64,000 nucleotides of DNA from CAHJXG01 sp964235485 (GTDB taxonomy: Bacteria > Pseudomonadota > Alphaproteobacteria > Acetobacterales > Acetobacteraceae): the NCBI GenBank assembly GCA_964235485.1, contig CAXSAZ010000022.1, positions 1 to 64,000 on the forward strand, read 5' to 3'. Of this stretch, positions 61,255-64,000 are shown in pieces. The notes below the pieces were generated by a model. The model was given only the letters and a program-made list of their open reading frames with translations, did no database searches and had not been told where the DNA came from. Each line of letters opens with the position of its first letter. The first letter of the stretch is position 1. A program made the translations under genes and the position numbers.

Positions 61255-61360
61255 CGAACGGCTCCTGCAACCTTCTCAGTGCGTAATGCCAGGGTTAGCG
61301 GCATGAGCGCAATCGGCGACACGGCCCGGCTTCGGGCCATTCAACGGGACGGAGGCGTGC

Positions 61361-62449
61361 GTGGCATTGTCGGTGGCCGTCATCGGGGCGGGTTGGTACG
61401 GGTGCCACATCGCGCTCTCCTTGCGCGGCCTCGGCCTGGACGTGACGGTTTTCGACCAGAACGAGCGCGCCATGCACGAGGCGTCGGGCAACAACCAGTT
61501 CCGCCTGCACCTCGGCTTCCATTACCCGCGCCACCACGGCACACGGGCGCAGTCGCGCGACGGGTTCATGCGGTTCGTGGAACGCTACCCGCAATTGAGC
61601 CGGGAAGTCACCGAGAACATCTACGCCGTCCCGCGCGAGGACAGCCTGATCGACTTCGCGACCTACCGCCTCATCATGACCTCCTCCGGCATCGACTACC
61701 GCGAGGTCCGCGAAAGCTCCGTGCTGCTGCGGGGCGTGGACGGGCTGCTGCTGGCGGGGGAGCGGGTGCTGCTGATCGAGCGCGCCCGGCGCTACTTCAC
61801 GGAGCGGCTCGGCGACAGCCTGCAGCTCGGCCAGCGAATCGACGCGGTGGAGGAGCGCGCGGACGGCATCTACGTCGATGGCACCCGCTACGACGTGCTG
61901 GTCGATGCCACCTGGGGGCACCGCACCGGGCTGCCGATGCGCTTCTTCTACGAGCCGACGATCCTGCTGTACTACGAAACGGACGGCCCCTTCCCCGCGG
62001 TCACGCTGGTGGATGGCCCGCTGTGCTCGATCTACCCGACGGAGGATCCCGGCCTTTATACCCTGTCCAGCGTGCCGCACACCCCGCTCGGGCGGCTGGA
62101 CAGCCCGGAGGAGGCGCGGCGCGTGCGGGACAGCGTGTCGGCGGCGACGGTGGCGGAAAAGGCGCAGGCGATGGAGGACCAGGTGTCCCGCTACGTGCCG
62201 GAGTTCCGCGAGCGGTTCCGCTTGGTGGGGCCGCAACTGGCCATCAAGACCAAGCCGGTCGGGCGGTTCGACGACCGGAGCTGCTACGTGTTCCGCCGGG
62301 GCCGGACCTTTTCGGTGATGTCGGGCAAGATCGACACGGTGTTCTTCGCGACCGAGCGCATCTTGGCTGCCATCGAGGCCGGGCAGTTCGACGCGGGGAC
62401 GCACGTCGATAGCTCGCTGCGGCGCAACATCGCGCAGATCCGGGCATAA
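61361..62449 (+). CDS. FAD-dependent oxidoreductase
   Basis: A 362-aa flavoprotein. N-terminal dinucleotide fold VAVIGAGWYGCHIALSLRG with FAD binding, then GNNQFRLHLGFHYPR, and a C-terminal substrate domain with RRGRTFSVMSGKIDTVFFATERI. It looks like a DAO-type oxidoreductase acting on a carbohydrate or polyol. It overlaps the next gene by 1 nt (TAATG). Substrate cannot be read. Confidence 0.85.
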   Translation: MALSVAVIGAGWYGCHIALSLRGLGLDVTVFDQNERAMHEASGNNQFRLHLGFHYPRHHGTRAQSRDGFMRFVERYPQLSREVTENIYAVPREDSLIDFATYRLIMTSSGIDYREVRESSVLLRGVDGLLLAGERVLLIERARRYFTERLGDSLQLGQRIDAVEERADGIYVDGTRYDVLVDATWGHRTGLPMRFFYEPTILLYYETDGPFPAVTLVDGPLCSIYPTEDPGLYTLSSVPHTPLGRLDSPEEARRVRDSVSAATVAEKAQAMEDQVSRYVPEFRERFRLVGPQLAIKTKPVGRFDDRSCYVFRRGRTFSVMSGKIDTVFFATERILAAIEAGQFDAGTHVDSSLRRNIAQIRA

Positions 62450-63207
62450 TGGACGCGCTGATCGGCAGCACCGGGTTCGTGGGCCAGACCTTGCTGGCGC
62501 AGCGGGCGTTCGGCGCGGGCTACCACTCGGCCGACATCGAGGCCATCGAGGGCCGGGCGTTCAACCGCATCGTCTGCGCCGGGGTGAGCGCGGTGAAGTG
62601 GTGGGCCAACGCCCACCCGGAGGAGGACCGGGCGGGCATCGAGCGGCTGACGCGCCGGCTGGAGCGGGTGCGGGCGGAGCGGTTCGTGCTGATCTCGACC
62701 GTCGATGTGTATGGCACGCCGCTGGCGGTGGACGAAGAGGACGCGGTGCCGGAGCCGGACCTCCATCCCTACGGCCTGCACCGCGCCTGGCTGGAGGAGT
62801 GGGTGCGGGAGCGGTTCCCGGTGTGCCACGTGGTCCGCCTGCCGGCGCTGTTCGGGCCAGGGCTGAAGAAGAACGCGCTGTTCGACCTGCTGCACGGCCA
62901 CCGGCTGGAGCACATCGATCCGGCGTCCCGCTTCCAATGGTATCCGCTGGAGCGCTTGGGCGACGACATCGACCGGGTGCAGGCGCTGGGCCTGCCGCTG
63001 GTGAACCTGGTGACGGAGCCGGTGTCGATGGCGGAAATCCGCGGCCGGTTCTTTCCGGGCAGCACGCTGGGGGGGCAGTCGCGGCCGGTCGCCTACGATG
63101 TGCGGACCCGGCACGGCGCGGCCTTCGGCGGCGGCGAGGACTACGCGATGGACGCGGAGGCGGCATTGCGGGCCATGGGGCGCTTCATCGCGGCGCAGCG
63201 GGCATGA
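62449..63207 (+). CDS. NAD(P)-dependent epimerase/dehydratase (SDR-like)
   Basis: A 252-aa Rossmann-fold protein: DALIGSTGFVGQTLL near the start, then a conserved RFVLISTVDVYGTPL and the active-site-like YGLHRAWLEE, which has Arg where extended SDRs have the catalytic YxxxK lysine. Probably acts on an activated sugar; a weakened or altered active site is possible. It is coupled to genes on both sides (1-nt overlap upstream, ATGA downstream). Confidence 0.8.
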   Translation: MDALIGSTGFVGQTLLAQRAFGAGYHSADIEAIEGRAFNRIVCAGVSAVKWWANAHPEEDRAGIERLTRRLERVRAERFVLISTVDVYGTPLAVDEEDAVPEPDLHPYGLHRAWLEEWVRERFPVCHVVRLPALFGPGLKKNALFDLLHGHRLEHIDPASRFQWYPLERLGDDIDRVQALGLPLVNLVTEPVSMAEIRGRFFPGSTLGGQSRPVAYDVRTRHGAAFGGGEDYAMDAEAALRAMGRFIAAQRA

Positions 63208-64000
63208 CGGCGCGGTTGGGCGTGTCCAACCTCGCCTGGGCGCCGGGAGACACCGCGGCGGCGCTGGGGTTGCTGGCCCGGCTCGGCGTGGAGGGGGTCG
63301 AGGCCGCGCCCACCCGGATCGCCGATTGGGACCGTCTGGACGCGACGGCGGCGCGGGGCTACCGGGCGGAGGTCGAGGACGCAGGGCTGCGGGTCTGCTC
63401 CTTGCAGGCGATCCTGTTCGGACGGCCGGACGTGCAACTGCTGGCGGACGCGGCGGCGTTCGAGGCGCTCGCGGAGCACATGCGGCAGGTGGCGGAGGTG
63501 GCGGAGGCATTGGGCGCGGGCGTGGCGGTGCTGGGTGCGCCGCGCAACCGGGCGCGCGGCGCGCTGCCGCCCGCGGCGGCGGAAGCCTTGGCGGCGGAGC
63601 GGCTGCGGGTGCTGGGCGGCATCGCGGCGCCGGCGGGGCTGCTGATCGGGCTGGAGCCGGTGCCGGCGCAGTACGGCGCGGACTTCATGGTGCGGGCGGC
63701 CGAGGTGCGCCGGGTCGTGGCGGCGGCGGACCACCCGGCGGTGCGGACGCACCTGGATTGCGCCTGCGTGTCCCTGGGCGGCGACGACATCGGTACGGAG
63801 ATTGCGGCCACCGGCGCCGGGCTTGCGCATTACCACGCGGCGGAGCCGGACATCGGGCCGTTCGACGCGCCGGCCCCCATGCACGGCGAGGCGGCGGCGG
63901 CGCTGGACGGCATCGGCTACGGCGGCTGGGTGGTGGTCGAGATGCGCGAACAGCCGTCCGGCCTGCAGGCGGTGGAGCGCGCCGTGCGCTTCGCCGTCCA
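63204..64000 (+). CDS. TIM-barrel sugar phosphate isomerase/epimerase (5' part; runs off the window)
   Basis: The frame is open to the window end (about 265 codons). N-terminus MTARLGVSNLAWAPGDTAAALG, then LEPVPAQYGADFMV and THLDCACVSLGGD give the AP2Ec/xylose isomerase-like barrel. Metal-ligand Glu, Asp and His positions fit (LEPVP, HLDCA, HYHAAEPDI). It likely isomerises or epimerises a sugar in the same pathway as the two preceding genes. ATG 63204 overlaps the previous stop by 4 nt. Confidence 0.8.
   Translation, partial: MTARLGVSNLAWAPGDTAAALGLLARLGVEGVEAAPTRIADWDRLDATAARGYRAEVEDAGLRVCSLQAILFGRPDVQLLADAAAFEALAEHMRQVAEVAEALGAGVAVLGAPRNRARGALPPAAAEALAAERLRVLGGIAAPAGLLIGLEPVPAQYGADFMVRAAEVRRVVAAADHPAVRTHLDCACVSLGGDDIGTEIAATGAGLAHYHAAEPDIGPFDAPAPMHGEAAAALDGIGYGGWVVVEMREQPSGLQAVERAVRFAV

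Overview
The window is dense, very GC-rich chromosomal DNA (about 70% by eye). Genes are packed into operons with many 1-4 nt stop/start overlaps. Hopanoid genes (hpnJ, hpnK, hpnN), a System I cytochrome c maturation cluster (ccm), Liv-type ABC importers and a BciB-like divinyl (bacterio)chlorophyllide reductase together point to an alphaproteobacterium, most likely Acetobacteraceae/Rhodospirillales and possibly an anoxygenic phototroph. The placement is inferred from gene content and protein style; no rRNA or tRNA gene was seen.

Layout. 1-4.2 kb: hopanoid genes hpnJ (5' end outside the window) and hpnK, convergent with the hpnN transporter. 4.4-4.9 kb: a low-GC P-loop kinase-like gene. 5.0-9.7 kb: a Liv-type ABC importer with a LivM-LivG fusion, preceded by a promoter and a terminator-like leader. 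9.8-15.7 kb: two small exported proteins, then ccmCDEFGHI without ccmA or ccmB. 15.8-19.5 kb: YciI-like, coiled-coil, EVE, Rieske, acetyl-CoA synthetase and a second coiled-coil gene. 19.5-27.7 kb (minus strand): M20 amidohydrolase, argG, a decayed CcdA antitoxin, then a homogentisate operon (MBL protein, FAD hydroxylase, DUF2783, hmgA, fahA). 27.9-28.6 kb: TumE/TumA toxin-antitoxin pair. 28.6-32.0 kb: glycosyltransferase, acyl-CoA ligase, lytic transglycosylase. 32.1-44.6 kb (minus strand): two acyl-CoA dehydrogenases, thiolase, CoA ligase, fused hydratase/dehydrogenase, and a complete second Liv importer.

44.7-48.9 kb: Phd/VapC pair, nitronate monooxygenase, GNAT, CMD-family protein, SPFH-NfeD pair. 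49.0-54.6 kb: TonB and a TonB-dependent receptor, then an ABC half-exporter and a phosphoesterase. 54.7-57.8 kb: DoxX-like protein, YpfJ-type metallopeptidase, BciB-like reductase and a secreted partner. 57.9-64 kb: alpha/beta hydrolase, then a probable surface-carbohydrate locus: a 774-aa unknown protein and a tightly coupled FAD oxidoreductase, NAD(P) epimerase and TIM-barrel isomerase that runs off the window.

How the genes work together. The 32-45 kb block reads as a capture-and-degrade unit for a carboxylic or fatty acid-like substrate: a periplasmic binding protein and ABC importer feed CoA ligation and beta-oxidation. The 22-28 kb operon channels an aromatic compound through homogentisate to fumarate and acetoacetate. 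The ccm block supplies c-type cytochromes. The most unusual signals are two genes that appear to start at CTG (hpnK and the ABC half-exporter), a LivF ATPase with arginine in place of the Walker A lysine, a terminator-like hairpin ending right at the ribosome-binding site of the first Liv operon, a metallo-beta-lactamase-fold protein lacking several metal ligands, and the uncharacterised 774-aa protein with an in-frame 24-nt repeat.
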